Source of the DNA: Rhodoglobus sp.
Lineage (GTDB): Bacteria > Actinomycetota > Actinomycetes > Actinomycetales > Microbacteriaceae
Assembly: GCA_025463605.1 (NCBI GenBank)
Contig: JAODAV010000008.1
Span: 285,568 to 349,567 of the forward strand
DNA: 64,000 nt
Direction of reading: 5' to 3'
In this document: piece after piece, positions 26,701 to 37,247 of the stretch
Position numbering within the stretch: position 1 is the first letter of the stretch
How the letters are laid out: every line of letters begins with the position of its first letter
Program-made: the position numbers and the translations under genes
Notes under the pieces: generated by a model
What the model saw: only the letters and a program-made list of their open reading frames with translations
Told to the model about the DNA's origin: nothing
Databases searched by the model: none

Positions 26701-28440
26701 GTGAGCCCCATCGATGCCCCGGAACGCCGAATCTCCACCTCAGTGCTGGTGATCGGAACCGGCGGTTCCGGGTTGCGGGCCTCGATCGAACTCGCCGAAC
26801 GGGGCGTTGACGTGATCGCCGTGGGCAAGCGCCCCAAGAACGACGCGCACACCTCGCTCGCGGCAGGTGGCATCAACGCGGCGCTGGGCACGATGGATGC
26901 CGACGACACCTGGCAGCAGCACGCCGCCGACACGATCAAGGAGAGCTACTTCCTCGCCAATCCGCACACCGTGGAGATCGTCACGAAGGGCGCCCGGCGC
27001 GGAATCGAAGACCTCGAGCGCTACGGCATGCCGTTCGCGCGTGAGGCGGACGGGCGCATCAGCCTGCGCTTCTTCGGTGCCCACAAGTACCGGCGCACCG
27101 CGTTCGCGGGCGACTACACGGGGCTCGAGATCCAGCGCACCCTCATCAATCGGGCGGCACAGCTCGACATCCCCATCCTGGACTCGGTATACATCACCCG
27201 CATCCTCGTGAAGGACAACGTGGTGTTCGGCGCCTACGGCTTCGACTTGAGTGACGGCACGCGCGTGCTCATCCACGCCGACGCCGTGATCCTCGCGGCC
27301 GGCGGGCACAATCGCATCTGGCGGCGCACCTCGAGCCGGCGCGACGAGAACACGGGTGATTCGTTCCGCCTCGCCGTACTCGCGGGTGGCCGCATCCGGG
27401 ATGCCGAACTCGTGCAGTTCCACCCGAGCGGCATCATCGAGCCCGAGAATGCGGCCGGCACCCTCATCAGCGAGGCCGCGCGCGGCGAGGGCGGAATCCT
27501 GCGCAACGCCCTCGGCGAACGCTTCATGGAGAAGTACGATCCCGAGCGCATGGAGTTGTCGACTCGAGACCGCGTCGCGCTCGCGGCGTACACCGAGATC
27601 AAGGAGGGGCGTGGCACCGAGAAGGGCGCCGTGCTTCTCGACATCTCGCATCTGCCGCGCGAAACGATCATGACCAAGCTCCCTCGCGTGTACCAGACCA
27701 TGCTCGAGCTGCAGATGCTCGACGTGACGACGACCCCGATGGAGGTAGCTCCGACCGCGCACTACTCGATGGGCGGCGTGTGGGTGCGACCCGACGACCA
27801 CTCGACCGATGTCACCGGGCTCTACGCGATCGGTGAGGCCTCGAGCGGGCTTCACGGCGCCAATCGGCTCGGCGGCAATTCGCTCATCGAGCTGCTCGTC
27901 TTCGGCCGCATCGTCGGGGAGGCCGCTGCCGAGTACAGCGCGGGCTTGACCGCGCAGATGCGCTCCACCGAGGCGGTCGAGGAGGCACGGGCCGAAGTGC
28001 GCGACACCCTCGCCGCGGACGGCGAGGAGAACGTGCGCACCCTGCAGCGTGCCATCCGCGACGCCATGACTGAGCACGCGGGCGTCGTGCGCGACGAAGC
28101 CGGCCTGCTCGAGGGCCTCGCGAAGCTCGACGCGATCGAGGCGCGCTTCGCGAACATCGGCGTGCACCCGGATGTCGCGGGTTACCAGGACCTCGCCCAC
28201 GCCTTCGACCTGAAAGCGGCCGCGCTCGCGGCCCGTGCGACGCTGCGTGCGGCGCTCGAGCGGCGGGAGACGCGCGGGGCCCACAACCGCAGCGACTACC
28301 CGGAGCTCGACCCGAGCCTCACGGTCAACCTCGTCTGGTCGAGGGATGACACGATCGCTCGCGAACGGATCCCACCGGTCCCCGACGAGATCCGGGCCCT
28401 CATCGAAGAGGTGTCGGTCGAGGGCAAGTTCATCGAGTAG
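26701..28440 (+). CDS. FAD-dependent fumarate reductase/succinate dehydrogenase-type flavoprotein (orphan)
   Basis: 579 aa. FAD-binding VLVIGTGGSGLRASIELAERG at the N-terminus, TSLAAGGINAALG, substrate-side VQFHPSGIIEPENAAGTLISEAARGEGG, HYSMGGVWV, GEASSGLHGANRLGGNSL and RGAHNRSDYPE near the end: the SdhA/FrdA/L-aspartate-oxidase fold. No iron-sulfur (SdhB) or membrane-anchor genes are nearby, so it may use a soluble acceptor or be a paralogue with another substrate. GTG start 26701 with GAAAG close ahead. Confidence 0.82.
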   Translation: MSPIDAPERRISTSVLVIGTGGSGLRASIELAERGVDVIAVGKRPKNDAHTSLAAGGINAALGTMDADDTWQQHAADTIKESYFLANPHTVEIVTKGARRGIEDLERYGMPFAREADGRISLRFFGAHKYRRTAFAGDYTGLEIQRTLINRAAQLDIPILDSVYITRILVKDNVVFGAYGFDLSDGTRVLIHADAVILAAGGHNRIWRRTSSRRDENTGDSFRLAVLAGGRIRDAELVQFHPSGIIEPENAAGTLISEAARGEGGILRNALGERFMEKYDPERMELSTRDRVALAAYTEIKEGRGTEKGAVLLDISHLPRETIMTKLPRVYQTMLELQMLDVTTTPMEVAPTAHYSMGGVWVRPDDHSTDVTGLYAIGEASSGLHGANRLGGNSLIELLVFGRIVGEAAAEYSAGLTAQMRSTEAVEEARAEVRDTLAADGEENVRTLQRAIRDAMTEHAGVVRDEAGLLEGLAKLDAIEARFANIGVHPDVAGYQDLAHAFDLKAAALAARATLRAALERRETRGAHNRSDYPELDPSLTVNLVWSRDDTIARERIPPVPDEIRALIEEVSVEGKFIE

Positions 28441-28540
28441 CCGGCGCTCAGCGTCGATGCGGGCGCGCAGGTTTGACGCGGGCGCGCCCGTATGAACATC
28501 CGCGGTCGCGGCAAACCGGCGCGCGACCCCCCGTGGGTTA

Positions 28541-29017
28541 CTACTCGTTGAGGTTCTTGCGCGTCGACATGGCGCGCTCAGCCTCGCGCTTGTCCTGGCG
28601 CTCCCGCAGGGTCTGGCGCTTGTCGTACTCGCGCTTGCCCTTCGCGACCGCGAGTTCGACCTTCGCGTTGCCGTCGCTGAAGTAGATCGAGAGGGGCACG
28701 AGGGTGTAGCCGCCCTCCTTGACCTTGTTCTGGATCTTGAGGATCTGCGCCTTGTGCAGCAGCATCTTGCGCTTGCGTCGCACCGGATGGTTGTTCCACG
28801 AGCCCTGGTTGAACTCGGGGATGTGCACGGCGTCGAGCCAGGCCTCACCGCCCTCGATGAAGCCGTACCCGTCGACGAGGCTCGCTCGACCGGCCCGCAA
28901 CGACTTCACTTCGGTTCCCGTGAGCACAAGTCCTGCCTCATAGGTGTCTTCGATCGTGTAGTCGTGGCGCGCTTTGCGGTTGCTGGCCACAACCTTCTGG
29001 CCGCGCTCCCTGGGCAT
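28541..29017 (-). CDS. smpB: SsrA-binding protein SmpB
   Basis: 158 aa from ATG 29017, which has AGGAG ten bases upstream; a GTG at 29026 would sit on that site. Diagnostic segments: [46 protein letters not shown] and [23 protein letters not shown], the basic tail that enters the mRNA channel. Partner of the tmRNA encoded at about 10 kb. It is the last gene of the prfB-ftsEX unit in this genome. Confidence 0.97.
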   Translation of the reverse strand: MPRERGQKVVASNRKARHDYTIEDTYEAGLVLTGTEVKSLRAGRASLVDGYGFIEGGEAWLDAVHIPEFNQGSWNNHPVRRKRKMLLHKAQILKIQNKVKEGGYTLVPLSIYFSDGNAKVELAVAKGKREYDKRQTLRERQDKREAERAMSTRKNLNE

Positions 29018-29051
29018 CGTGCTCACTCTCCTCGTGCGTGTTAACAGCCCG

Positions 29052-31775
29052 TCAGTCTAGCCTGCGCCCCGAGAACAGCACCACGGCGAGCGCGACGAGC
29101 CCGCCCGCGGCGCTCACCAGCAGCACGGCAACCGTGACGCTAGGCACTTGCACAGCGATCCCCGCCGCGAGCCCGACCCCGACGACGATCCCCGGTACGG
29201 CACTGAAGGCCAACTCGGCGAGGTGGGCGCGCGTCACGTCGCGCGTCGTCCAGCCCATTGCGCGGATCGCGGCCCACTGGTCCCGCTTGCGCTCGACGCC
29301 CATCCGTCTCGACAGCACGGCGAGCGTGATGCCGGCGGCGAGGGTCGCAGCGGCCAGAAGTCCCTGCGGCAGCCAGGCGCGGGCGGATGCCACCGCCGCG
29401 ATGGCACTCGGACCCGCAAGCTCCCTCCCCTGCACGAACACCGTCGCCCCGATCGCGACGGCAATCGTGACGAGCATCATTGCGAGGCCGAGGGACACGG
29501 AGTTCGCGACTTGCGTGCTCGCCAGCCGGCGACCGAAGGCGATCGGTCCCGGCACGCGCGGGGGCAGGTCGGCACGGAGCGCCCGCTGGCGCCGCGTGGT
29601 GTGACGGGGCGCCCTGGCTCCCGCGATGATTGCGGCGAGAGACGTGACGACAACGAGCGCGACCGAGAGCGCAACCGAGACGGATGCCACCGCCGGAACC
29701 GTCGCGAGGGCGACCGCAGCGGCACCGACGAGAGCCACCGCGAGCAGCGCGACGGCCTCTTCGGCGAGGAACCATCTCGCAATGCGCCGGCGCCGCCACC
29801 CCAGCTGGCGCAGCACTCCCGCTTGCGCGCGGCGACCGGGGATGGAACCGAGTTGCACGACCGACAGCAGCACCCCCACCGACAGGATGGACACCGCGAG
29901 CAGAGCGATACTCGTGGCGGAGACAGCGGCATCCGCTTCGATCACGGCGCCGAGCCGGGACCACTCCTGGTCGACGTAGCCGAGGTCGGCGATCTCCTGG
30001 AGGCCGCGGTCGTCGGTGGATGCCAGCGCGTAGTCCCCGACGAGCACTCGCATCTGCTGGGGTGATGAGCCCGCCACGATCGTCGCCTCGAAGCCGAGTT
30101 GCTCGAGACCGCTCGCCGCCGCGAGCAGCTTCTGCTGGGCATCCGGGGTGTACCGGTCGATGCCCTGCACGCGAATGCGGATCGCCGAGATGGGCCGGTC
30201 GACGCCGAGTCCCTCGAGGATGTCGAAGCTTCCCACCGCCATGTCATTGGTACCCGGGATGCCGAAGCCCGTGATCGAAGTCGCGAGGGCCACCGGCGCC
30301 ATGGGCTCGTCCTCCGGACCGGCGACGAGAGCGGGGTTGTCGACGTCGTATGCGCCCAGAGGCATGAAGCTCACGTCTCCGACGCTCTCGCGCAACTCGT
30401 CGGGGTGGTACGTGCCGACGACCTCGAACCGATCCGTGAGCGGCGTCTGCCCCGCCGTTCCCCCGGTGCCGACGGCTCCGAAGAGTTTTTCGTACTCGGT
30501 CACCGATCCCGCGGGCGCACCGCCGGAAAGGGGTGCCTCCGCAAAGACGCCGTACGCGGCATAGCCGCGCGGGTGCAGGCGCACGCCCTCCCCGGTGCTC
30601 GCCGCGTCGTCGGGGATCGTGTACCTGCTGCCGAGAACCGAGCGCGGACCGGGCCCGCGCGGCGCGAGTGCCGCGTTGCGCGTGGCGTCAACGAGTCGCT
30701 GCTCGATTCCCCCGAGCAGGAGCAGTTCGTGGGTGTAGGGGTCGAGGCTCGGCGCGGCGTCCGCGTCGTAGCTGCCGATGGTCGTTGTCGTCGCGTCGGC
30801 CGCGATCGTCGGGGCGATCTGCCCGTTCTGCAGAAAGCCCGTGCCCTGCGCTTGCGCGACAGCCTCGGCACCTGCGGCGCCGGCAGTCACTTCGTCGAAC
30901 TCCTCCACCGTCACGGTGAGGCGCACGACCGCCCTGGTCCGATCCGACACGACGAGAGGCAGCCGACCGTCTTCGGCGGGCTCGAGCAGCGGATCGAGGA
31001 ACGCTCCCGCCTCGCCCAACAACTGCCGCTCCGCCTCGGGGTCGACGAGGGCGATGTTGGCGGCGGGTCGCGGCGCGAGTGACAGCCCGAGCGGGATGGT
31101 GCCGGTCGAGGCATCCCACGCCCCGCCCGAGAAGGTGATGCGCGAATCGCCCGACAGCAGTCGCGGGCTGTCGGCGAGCGCATGCGTCGCGTAGACGATC
31201 TCGCCATCCGGCCCGATGAGCGGTGCACCGTTGGTGTCGAACACGACTTGCGAGAAGCTCGGCTGGTAGGCGAACGCGAGCACGGTCTGGCTCGCGAGGT
31301 CGCGCGGGCCCGTGCCGTCGTCGGTCTCGCTGCGTACCGTCACACGGAACGCCTGCGGACTCTCGAGACTTGCATCCGCGCGCACGGGCATCGGCAGCCA
31401 CACGAGTGGATCGCCCACCAGGTCCGACTCGGCGAACGAGACAAGCGAGATGGGGGCGGCGACCTCCACTCCGGGCAGTCCGCGGATGAGCGCGAGATCG
31501 TCGAGGCTGAGCCGGCCCATCGAGGCATCCACGAGCGAGTCGGAGCGCAGGAAACCGGACGTCACTGGATCTTTGCCGCGCTGGGTCACGAGGATGTCGT
31601 AGGTTCCGCGCCAGCTCTCGTCGAGCGTCTGCTGCAGCACGATCGCCGACGTGGACTGCAGGGCGGATGCCGCGAGCGCCGTGACGGCGAGCAGGCCCAC
31701 GGCCACGAGCCGCGGTCGGTCCCGCCAGAGCCTGCGCGCCGCGCCCGGCACCCGCGGGGTGAACACAGCGCGCAT
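29052..31775 (-). CDS. Large FtsX/MacB-type ABC permease
   Basis: 907 aa. One N-terminal TM (about 24-45), a very long extracellular region (about 46-600), a three-TM FtsX domain (about 607-730) and a second set of TMs at the C-terminus (from about 770). This is the layout of actinobacterial FtsX-like exporters that act on the cell surface or transport peptides or lipids. It pairs with the ATPase three bases upstream. Substrate unknown. The pair sits between ftsX and smpB, which are usually close together in actinobacteria. Confidence 0.85.
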   Translation of the reverse strand: MRAVFTPRVPGAARRLWRDRPRLVAVGLLAVTALAASALQSTSAIVLQQTLDESWRGTYDILVTQRGKDPVTSGFLRSDSLVDASMGRLSLDDLALIRGLPGVEVAAPISLVSFAESDLVGDPLVWLPMPVRADASLESPQAFRVTVRSETDDGTGPRDLASQTVLAFAYQPSFSQVVFDTNGAPLIGPDGEIVYATHALADSPRLLSGDSRITFSGGAWDASTGTIPLGLSLAPRPAANIALVDPEAERQLLGEAGAFLDPLLEPAEDGRLPLVVSDRTRAVVRLTVTVEEFDEVTAGAAGAEAVAQAQGTGFLQNGQIAPTIAADATTTTIGSYDADAAPSLDPYTHELLLLGGIEQRLVDATRNAALAPRGPGPRSVLGSRYTIPDDAASTGEGVRLHPRGYAAYGVFAEAPLSGGAPAGSVTEYEKLFGAVGTGGTAGQTPLTDRFEVVGTYHPDELRESVGDVSFMPLGAYDVDNPALVAGPEDEPMAPVALATSITGFGIPGTNDMAVGSFDILEGLGVDRPISAIRIRVQGIDRYTPDAQQKLLAAASGLEQLGFEATIVAGSSPQQMRVLVGDYALASTDDRGLQEIADLGYVDQEWSRLGAVIEADAAVSATSIALLAVSILSVGVLLSVVQLGSIPGRRAQAGVLRQLGWRRRRIARWFLAEEAVALLAVALVGAAAVALATVPAVASVSVALSVALVVVTSLAAIIAGARAPRHTTRRQRALRADLPPRVPGPIAFGRRLASTQVANSVSLGLAMMLVTIAVAIGATVFVQGRELAGPSAIAAVASARAWLPQGLLAAATLAAGITLAVLSRRMGVERKRDQWAAIRAMGWTTRDVTRAHLAELAFSAVPGIVVGVGLAAGIAVQVPSVTVAVLLVSAAGGLVALAVVLFSGRRLD

Positions 31776-31777
31776 GG

Positions 31778-32428
31778 TCAGGACAACATCGTGCGGCTGT
31801 CGGATGCCGCGACCAGGTGCTCGTCGTGCGCGGCGACGAGCACGGCGATGCCGTCTGCCGCGAGGGAGGACAGCAGCGCGATCACCGAGTCAGCGCTCGA
31901 CCGATCGAGTGATGCCGTGGGCTCATCGACCATGAGCACGGCCGGGCGCAGCAGGAGGGCTCGCGCGAGGGCGACGCGCTGACGCTCCCCCACGCTCAAC
32001 TGCTCCGGCCGGTGGCTCGCCCGGTGCGCGACGCCGAGCCGGTCGAGCAGTTCGCGCGCGCGATCGGCGAACTCGTGCGTGCGGCGCCCGGGAACCGCAG
32101 GCAGCAGCGCATTCTCGAGGGCCGTGAGGCCGCCGATGAGCACACCACCCTGGTCGAGATACCCGACGAAGTCGCGCCGGCGCTGGGTGATCGCGTCATC
32201 CTTGAGCTCGGCGAGCGACTGCCCCGCCCACGACACGTCTCCGCCCGTAGGGCGCACGAGGCCGGCGGCAACCCGCAGGATGCTCGTCTTACCCGATCCG
32301 CTGCGACCGGCGAGGCAGTGCATCCGGCCCGGTTCGAGCGCCAGGTCGTAGCCCGCCACGATCTCCAGGGGGTCATCGCCCGCGCGCTCGTACCGGATCG
32401 TCACATCGCTGAGCTCGACGACCGGCAT
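31778..32428 (-). CDS. ABC transporter ATPase (LolD/MacB type)
   Basis: 216 aa. Walker A GRSGSGKTS, Q-loop YLDQGG, signature LSVGERQR (Val in place of the first Gly), Walker B VLMVDEPTASLD and switch His in AAHDEH. The size and motifs match ATPases that drive FtsX/MacB-type permeases. Three bases before the large permease. Confidence 0.88.
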   Translation of the reverse strand: MPVVELSDVTIRYERAGDDPLEIVAGYDLALEPGRMHCLAGRSGSGKTSILRVAAGLVRPTGGDVSWAGQSLAELKDDAITQRRRDFVGYLDQGGVLIGGLTALENALLPAVPGRRTHEFADRARELLDRLGVAHRASHRPEQLSVGERQRVALARALLLRPAVLMVDEPTASLDRSSADSVIALLSSLAADGIAVLVAAHDEHLVAASDSRTMLS

Positions 32429-32449
32429 CCCGTCAGGATAAGCCGTCGG

Positions 32450-33367
32450 CTAGACCTTGAGGTAGCGGCTGATGGCGACGCTCGCCGACGCGGCCGCGAG
32501 CGCAGCGCCCACCACGACGAGCACGGGCACGACGACGAGGGCGTCGCTGAGCCCGACGAGCGTCGTTGTCGTGCCGAGCGTGTTCACGAGGGTGCCCTGC
32601 ACGAAGAACTGCACGATAGCCACGATTCCCGCACCCGCGAGGATCGAACCGATGAGGGCCGCGAATACGCCCTCGAGAATGAACGGGGTCTGGATGAACC
32701 GGTTCGAGGCACCGACGAGGCGCATGATCCCGAGCTCGCGCCGCCGGGAGAACGCACTGAGCCGAATGGTGGTGGCGATGAGGAGCACCGCCGCGACGAG
32801 CATGAGCACGGCGATGCCGATAGCGGTGGCGCTCGCAGCATTGAGCACCGAGAAGATGCCGTCGAGGAGGCCGCGCTGGTCGGAGACGTCTTGCACGCCG
32901 GCGGCACCCGAGAGGCTCTCGATGAGGATGTCGGCGTCATCCGGATTGACGAGGTTGACGCGGAAGCTCTCGTTGAGCACGTCCGGAGTCACGAATGCGG
33001 CGATCGGGCTGTCGGCGAACTGCACCTGGAAGTTCTCGTACGCCTGCTCGTGCGTCTCGTAGTCGTACTTCTCGATGTACGGCTTGAGGGCGGGCGAGTT
33101 GAGGTCCGCCTCCACCTGGTCGATCTGCTCTTTGGTGGCGGCCGTCTGCGTGCAGTTGCCGGTGGTATCGACATCGGTGCACATGAAGATCGCGACTTGC
33201 GCGCGGTCGTACCAGTAGCCCTTCATCTGGCCCACCTGCATCTGCAGCAGGATCGCGGCGCCCACGAAGGTGAGCGAGATGAAGGTGACGAGAACGACGG
33301 AGATCACCATCGAGACGTTGCGTCGCAGGCCGCTGCCGACCTCGCCGAGGATGAGGCCGAGTCTCAC
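32450..33367 (-). CDS. ftsX: Cell division protein FtsX
   Basis: 305 aa. TM1 at about 21-43 ([24 protein letters not shown]), an extracytoplasmic domain of about 135 residues with two cysteines ([10 protein letters not shown]), then three TMs with the family motif [21 protein letters not shown]. FtsX transmits FtsE ATP hydrolysis to a cell-wall hydrolase (RipC in mycobacteria). It overlaps ftsE by four bases. Confidence 0.95.
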   Translation of the reverse strand: MRLGLILGEVGSGLRRNVSMVISVVLVTFISLTFVGAAILLQMQVGQMKGYWYDRAQVAIFMCTDVDTTGNCTQTAATKEQIDQVEADLNSPALKPYIEKYDYETHEQAYENFQVQFADSPIAAFVTPDVLNESFRVNLVNPDDADILIESLSGAAGVQDVSDQRGLLDGIFSVLNAASATAIGIAVLMLVAAVLLIATTIRLSAFSRRRELGIMRLVGASNRFIQTPFILEGVFAALIGSILAGAGIVAIVQFFVQGTLVNTLGTTTTLVGLSDALVVVPVLVVVGAALAAASASVAISRYLKV

Positions 33368-34098
33368 GGCGCCACCTCCCCCGCGTACGACCCGAACTCC
33401 TGCACCGGAATCGCCTGCGTCTGGTATCCGCCCTGGCGCTCGTCGCGCACGATCTGGCCGCTGATGAGTTCGATGACGCGCCGCTTCATCTGGTCGACGA
33501 TTCCCGCATCGTGCGTGGCCATGAGCACGGTCGTGCCGCCGAGATTGATGCGCTCGAGGAGAGTCATGATGCCCGCGGAGGTTGCGGGGTCGAGGTTTCC
33601 GGTCGGTTCGTCGGCGAGCAGGATAGCCGGCTTGTTGACGACCGCGCGCGCGATCGCGACGCGCTGCTGCTCCCCACCGGAGAGTTCGTGCGGGTACCGA
33701 TTGGACTTGCCCGCGAGACCGACCATCTTGAGTGCGTCGGGCACGGCCTCCTGGATGAAGCCGCGGCTCTTGCCGATCACTTGCAGCGTGAACGCGACGT
33801 TGTCGAACACGTTCTTGTTGGGCAGGAGGCGGAAGTCCTGGAACACGACACCGAGGTTTCGCCGAAAGTAGGGAACTTTGCGGCTCGATAGCGAGTTGAG
33901 GTGCTGGCCGAGCACGTGGATCGCGCCCTTGCTGGGCGACTCTTCCCGGAGGATGAGCCGCAGAAAGCTGGACTTGCCGGAGCCGGAGGCGCCCACGAGG
34001 AAGACGAACTCACCCTTGAGAATCTCGAGACTGACGTTGTTGAGCGCCGGACGAGTGGTCCCCGGGTATGCCTTGGAGACGGAATCGAAGCGAATCAT
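33364..34098 (-). CDS. ftsE: Cell division ATP-binding protein FtsE
   Basis: 244 aa. Walker [10 protein letters not shown] (36-44), Q-loop [19 protein letters not shown], signature LSGGEQQR (139-146), Walker B ILLADEP and the H-switch ATHD. The first 220 residues match FtsE very closely; the C-terminal tail ([21 protein letters not shown]) is lineage specific. Coupled with ftsX. Confidence 0.97.
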   Translation of the reverse strand: MIRFDSVSKAYPGTTRPALNNVSLEILKGEFVFLVGASGSGKSSFLRLILREESPSKGAIHVLGQHLNSLSSRKVPYFRRNLGVVFQDFRLLPNKNVFDNVAFTLQVIGKSRGFIQEAVPDALKMVGLAGKSNRYPHELSGGEQQRVAIARAVVNKPAILLADEPTGNLDPATSAGIMTLLERINLGGTTVLMATHDAGIVDQMKRRVIELISGQIVRDERQGGYQTQAIPVQEFGSYAGEVAP

Positions 34099-34182
34099 TT
34101 GGTGCTCAGCCTAGGTAGACCCTTCGGGTATCCCGGCAGCGACATGCCCCGCGTGCAGACTCACAGCGATGTGTCGCGTGAG

Positions 34183-34761
34183 CTAGCCCTCCCTCCCGTT
34201 GGGGAGCGAGTCGCCCGGCGCAGGCGGGTCGAGCACAAGCGCAATTGCTTCCTCACGCGTGACGTTCTCGGGAAAGTTGTAGCGCGCGAACCTGCCCTGG
34301 GGGTCGTAGCGATCCACAGGCAGCCTGACCGACGACGCCTCGATAACCAACGCCAGCGCGTCGCGTGTCGCGTGCGGCAGGAGGATTCGCTCGCCATCGC
34401 GCAACGGCGCGACGAGATCGAGCTTGTCGCGCGCGCCGAAACGCAGCTCGAGCAACCTGTGCGCAGGCGCGCCGTCGACGCCCAACGTGGCGAAGTCGAG
34501 GTCGTGGAACGCGGCCGACCGACGTCCCCGTCGGATGACGCCCAGTTCGAAGTTCGCCTCGACCCGCGTCGAGAGGGCCCACTGGCGCGACGTTCCCCCG
34601 ATGAAACCGCCCACGAGCGCCATGAGCAACCCCGGCAGGAAGAGCGCGACATCGACAATCCCGGCCCCGATGCCACCCATCAGACCATGCGCGACCGCCT
34701 GGCCAACGCGATCAGACCTCCGCACACCCTCCAGGACGACCCACCGGTGGGGCTTGGTCAC
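34183..34761 (-). CDS. Membrane-associated protein of unknown function, coupled to prfB
   Basis: 192 aa. The start GTG 34761 overlaps the prfB stop (GTGA); the longer open frame further upstream is antisense-frame noise inside prfB. A Gly-rich hydrophobic hairpin ([31 protein letters not shown], about 28-58) precedes a soluble beta-rich domain ([29 protein letters not shown]). I do not recognise the family. It is followed 84 bases later by ftsE. Confidence 0.75.
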   Translation of the reverse strand: MTKPHRWVVLEGVRRSDRVGQAVAHGLMGGIGAGIVDVALFLPGLLMALVGGFIGGTSRQWALSTRVEANFELGVIRRGRRSAAFHDLDFATLGVDGAPAHRLLELRFGARDKLDLVAPLRDGERILLPHATRDALALVIEASSVRLPVDRYDPQGRFARYNFPENVTREEAIALVLDPPAPGDSLPNGREG

Positions 34762-35867
34762 GCCTCCACAGCCCGCTTTCTCCAGCGGATGCCCGCCGAG
34801 ATGAAACCGTCGAGGTCGCCGTCGAAGACATTGGACGGGTTGTTGACCTCGTAATCGGTGCGCAGGTCTTTGACCATCTGGTACGGCGCGAGCACGTAGG
34901 AGCGCATCTGGTCGCCCCAACTGGCGGTGATCACGCCCGCGAGTTCCTTCTTCGCGGCCGCCTCCTGCTCGCGCTGCATGATCAGTAGTCGCGACTGGAG
35001 CACGCGCATCGCCGCAGCGCGGTTCTGGATCTGGCTCTTCTCGTTCTGCATCGACACGACGAGACCGGTCGGGAGATGGGTGAGCCGCACCGCGGAGTCG
35101 GTCGTGTTGACCGACTGGCCGCCAGGCCCGCTCGAACGGAACACGTCGACGCGGATATCGCTCTCCGGCACCTCGATCGCCCCGGCCTCCTCGATGAGCG
35201 GGATGACCTCGACGGCGGCGAAGCTCGTCTGCCGTTTGCCCGCGGAGTTGAACGGACTCATGCGCACGAGCCGGTGGGTTCCCGCCTCGACGCTCAGCGT
35301 GCCAAAGGCGTATGGCGCATCCACTTCGAACGTCGTCGACTTGATGCCCGCCTCTTCGGCGTAGCTCGTGTCCATGACCGTCGTCGGGTAGCCGTGCTGC
35401 TCGGCCCAGCGCAAGTACATGCGCTGCAGCATCTCTGCGAAGTCGGCGGCGTCAACGCCGCCCGCGCCCGCGCGAATCGTGATGACGGCCGGATGCGCGT
35501 CCCACTCCCCGTTGAGCAGGGTCTGCACTTCGAGCTCGCCGAGCAGCTTCTGGATGCTCGCGAGTTCGGTGCGGGCATCCGCTGCGGCCCCGGCGTCCTG
35601 CTCCTCGTTGGCGAGCTGCACCATGATCTCGAGGTCGTCGAGGCGGCTCGCGATGGACGTGATCTTGGCGAGCTCCGCCTGACGGTGGCTCAGGGCGCTC
35701 GTGACTTTCTGCGCCTTCTCGGTGTCGTCCCAGAGGTCGGGTGCTCCCGCTTGCTCGCTGAGGTCGGCGATCTCGGCCTCCAGCCGGTCTACGCCGACAA
35801 CCGAGCGGATGTCCGCGAAGGTCGACCGAAGGGCAGCGATCTCTTCAGAGAAGTCCAGCTCGTCCAT
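34758..35867 (-). CDS. prfB: Peptide chain release factor 2
   Basis: 369 aa. The SPF anticodon-like tripeptide that reads UGA/UAA is in [21 protein letters not shown], and the GGQ peptidyl-release motif is in [24 protein letters not shown]. The reading frame is continuous from ATG 35867, so the autoregulatory +1 frameshift found in many bacterial prfB genes is absent. Heads the prfB-unknown-ftsE-ftsX unit. Confidence 0.97.
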   Translation of the reverse strand: MDELDFSEEIAALRSTFADIRSVVGVDRLEAEIADLSEQAGAPDLWDDTEKAQKVTSALSHRQAELAKITSIASRLDDLEIMVQLANEEQDAGAAADARTELASIQKLLGELEVQTLLNGEWDAHPAVITIRAGAGGVDAADFAEMLQRMYLRWAEQHGYPTTVMDTSYAEEAGIKSTTFEVDAPYAFGTLSVEAGTHRLVRMSPFNSAGKRQTSFAAVEVIPLIEEAGAIEVPESDIRVDVFRSSGPGGQSVNTTDSAVRLTHLPTGLVVSMQNEKSQIQNRAAAMRVLQSRLLIMQREQEAAAKKELAGVITASWGDQMRSYVLAPYQMVKDLRTDYEVNNPSNVFDGDLDGFISAGIRWRKRAVEA

Positions 35868-35969
35868 GTCGGCAGCAAGCCTATCTTGCTGCGCGGTGGA
35901 GCTATGAGGATCGCGCCAGCGATCCCAGCGCCGAGGGAGCCTGCGACCGAGGTATTACCATGAGAGACG

Positions 35970-37238
35970 ATGTCGACCGACGAGTTGCCCTTCCGCTGGG
36001 GCTCGATCGCCCTTCCCGCGCTGCTTCCTACGCTGCTGTTCTCGATCGGCGAGGGCGCTATCCTGCCGATCATCCCGATCGTGGCCGACAACCTCGGCGC
36101 GACTCTTGCCGTAGCCGGTCTCGTCGCGGCGCTCATCACGGTCGGGGAGCTGTTCGGCAACATTCCCAGCGGATGGCTGATCTCCCGGGTCGGTGAGCGC
36201 CCAGCCATGATCGGCGCGACCGCGGTGTCGGTCGTCGGCCTCGTGATCTGCATCATCGCGCCGAACCCGGTAGCGCTGGGATTCGGCATTCTCCTCATCG
36301 GCCTCGCGACGGCGGTGTTCGCGCTCGCGCGGCACGCGTTCATGACGAGCTTCGTGCCCCTGCACTACCGCGCTCGCGCGCTCTCCACGCTCGGAGGCAC
36401 GTTCCGTCTCGGCTTTCTCATCGGCCCATTCCTCACCGCAGCTCTCATCCACATCACGGGGACGGCGGCAGCGGCGTTCTGGATCCACCTCGTCGCGTGT
36501 GCCGCGTGCGCCGTGATTCTCATCCTGCTGCCCGACCCGTCGACGACGTTCGGCGCCGTGCACACGGTGCGGGTGGGCGACCGAAAGCTGCGCGAGGGCG
36601 AGGCGCTCGTCGAACTCGAGTTCTCTGGCCTGTTCCGCACGATTCGCGCGAATCGGGACCTGCTCACGCGGCTCGGGGCGGGTGCCGCTGCCATCGGCGC
36701 GCTGCGTGCGAGTCGGCAGGTGATCCTGCCGCTGTGGGCGGTGAGCATCGGCGTGAGCGACACCAACACGGCGATTATCATCGGCATCGCGGCCGGCGTC
36801 GACTTCGCCTTGTTCTACGCGGGCGGCCAGATCATGGACCGCTTCGGCCGCCTGTGGAGCGCCGTGCCGTCCATGGTCGGGCTCGGCCTGGGGCACCTGG
36901 TTCTCGCTTTCACGCACGACCTGCCGGCGAACGTCGGCTGGTTCATCTTCGCGGCGATGTTCCTGTCGCTCGCGAACGGGCTCGGCAGCGGCATCCTCAT
37001 GACGCTCGGGGCTGACCTCGCAGACCCGCGCAATCCCGCGCCCTTCCTCGGCGCCTGGCGTTTCACGGGCGGGCTCGGCGGTGCCGGCGCCCCGCTGCTG
37101 ATCCCCGCCATCACGGCGGTCGCGTCGCTCGCCCTCGCCGCGGGAGTGCTCGGCGTGCTCGGCCTCGTCGGCGCGGGCATCCTCATTCGGTACCTGCCGC
37201 GTTATTCGCCGCGACCGCCGCGCCGACCGCGCCGGTAG
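35970..37238 (+). CDS. Major facilitator superfamily transporter
   Basis: 422 aa, about 12 TMs. The MFS signature is seen in GNIPSGWLISRVGERPAMIGA (motif A between TM2 and TM3) and again in QIMDRFGRLWSAV after TM8. Long central loop (about 190-225). The C-terminus is Arg/Pro rich ([12 protein letters not shown]). Probably a drug- or metabolite-proton antiporter; substrate unknown. Divergent from prfB with a 100-base spacer. Confidence 0.85.
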   Translation: MSTDELPFRWGSIALPALLPTLLFSIGEGAILPIIPIVADNLGATLAVAGLVAALITVGELFGNIPSGWLISRVGERPAMIGATAVSVVGLVICIIAPNPVALGFGILLIGLATAVFALARHAFMTSFVPLHYRARALSTLGGTFRLGFLIGPFLTAALIHITGTAAAAFWIHLVACAACAVILILLPDPSTTFGAVHTVRVGDRKLREGEALVELEFSGLFRTIRANRDLLTRLGAGAAAIGALRASRQVILPLWAVSIGVSDTNTAIIIGIAAGVDFALFYAGGQIMDRFGRLWSAVPSMVGLGLGHLVLAFTHDLPANVGWFIFAAMFLSLANGLGSGILMTLGADLADPRNPAPFLGAWRFTGGLGGAGAPLLIPAITAVASLALAAGVLGVLGLVGAGILIRYLPRYSPRPPRRPRR

Positions 37239-37247
37239 CATTCCTGA

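Noticed and set aside
26740..28848. 702-aa minus-strand frame over the flavoprotein gene
   Set aside because: Shadow frame; the plus-strand SdhA-type motifs are decisive.
32012..33871. 619-aa plus-strand frame over ftsE/ftsX
   Set aside because: Antisense to highly conserved genes; composition of a shadow frame.
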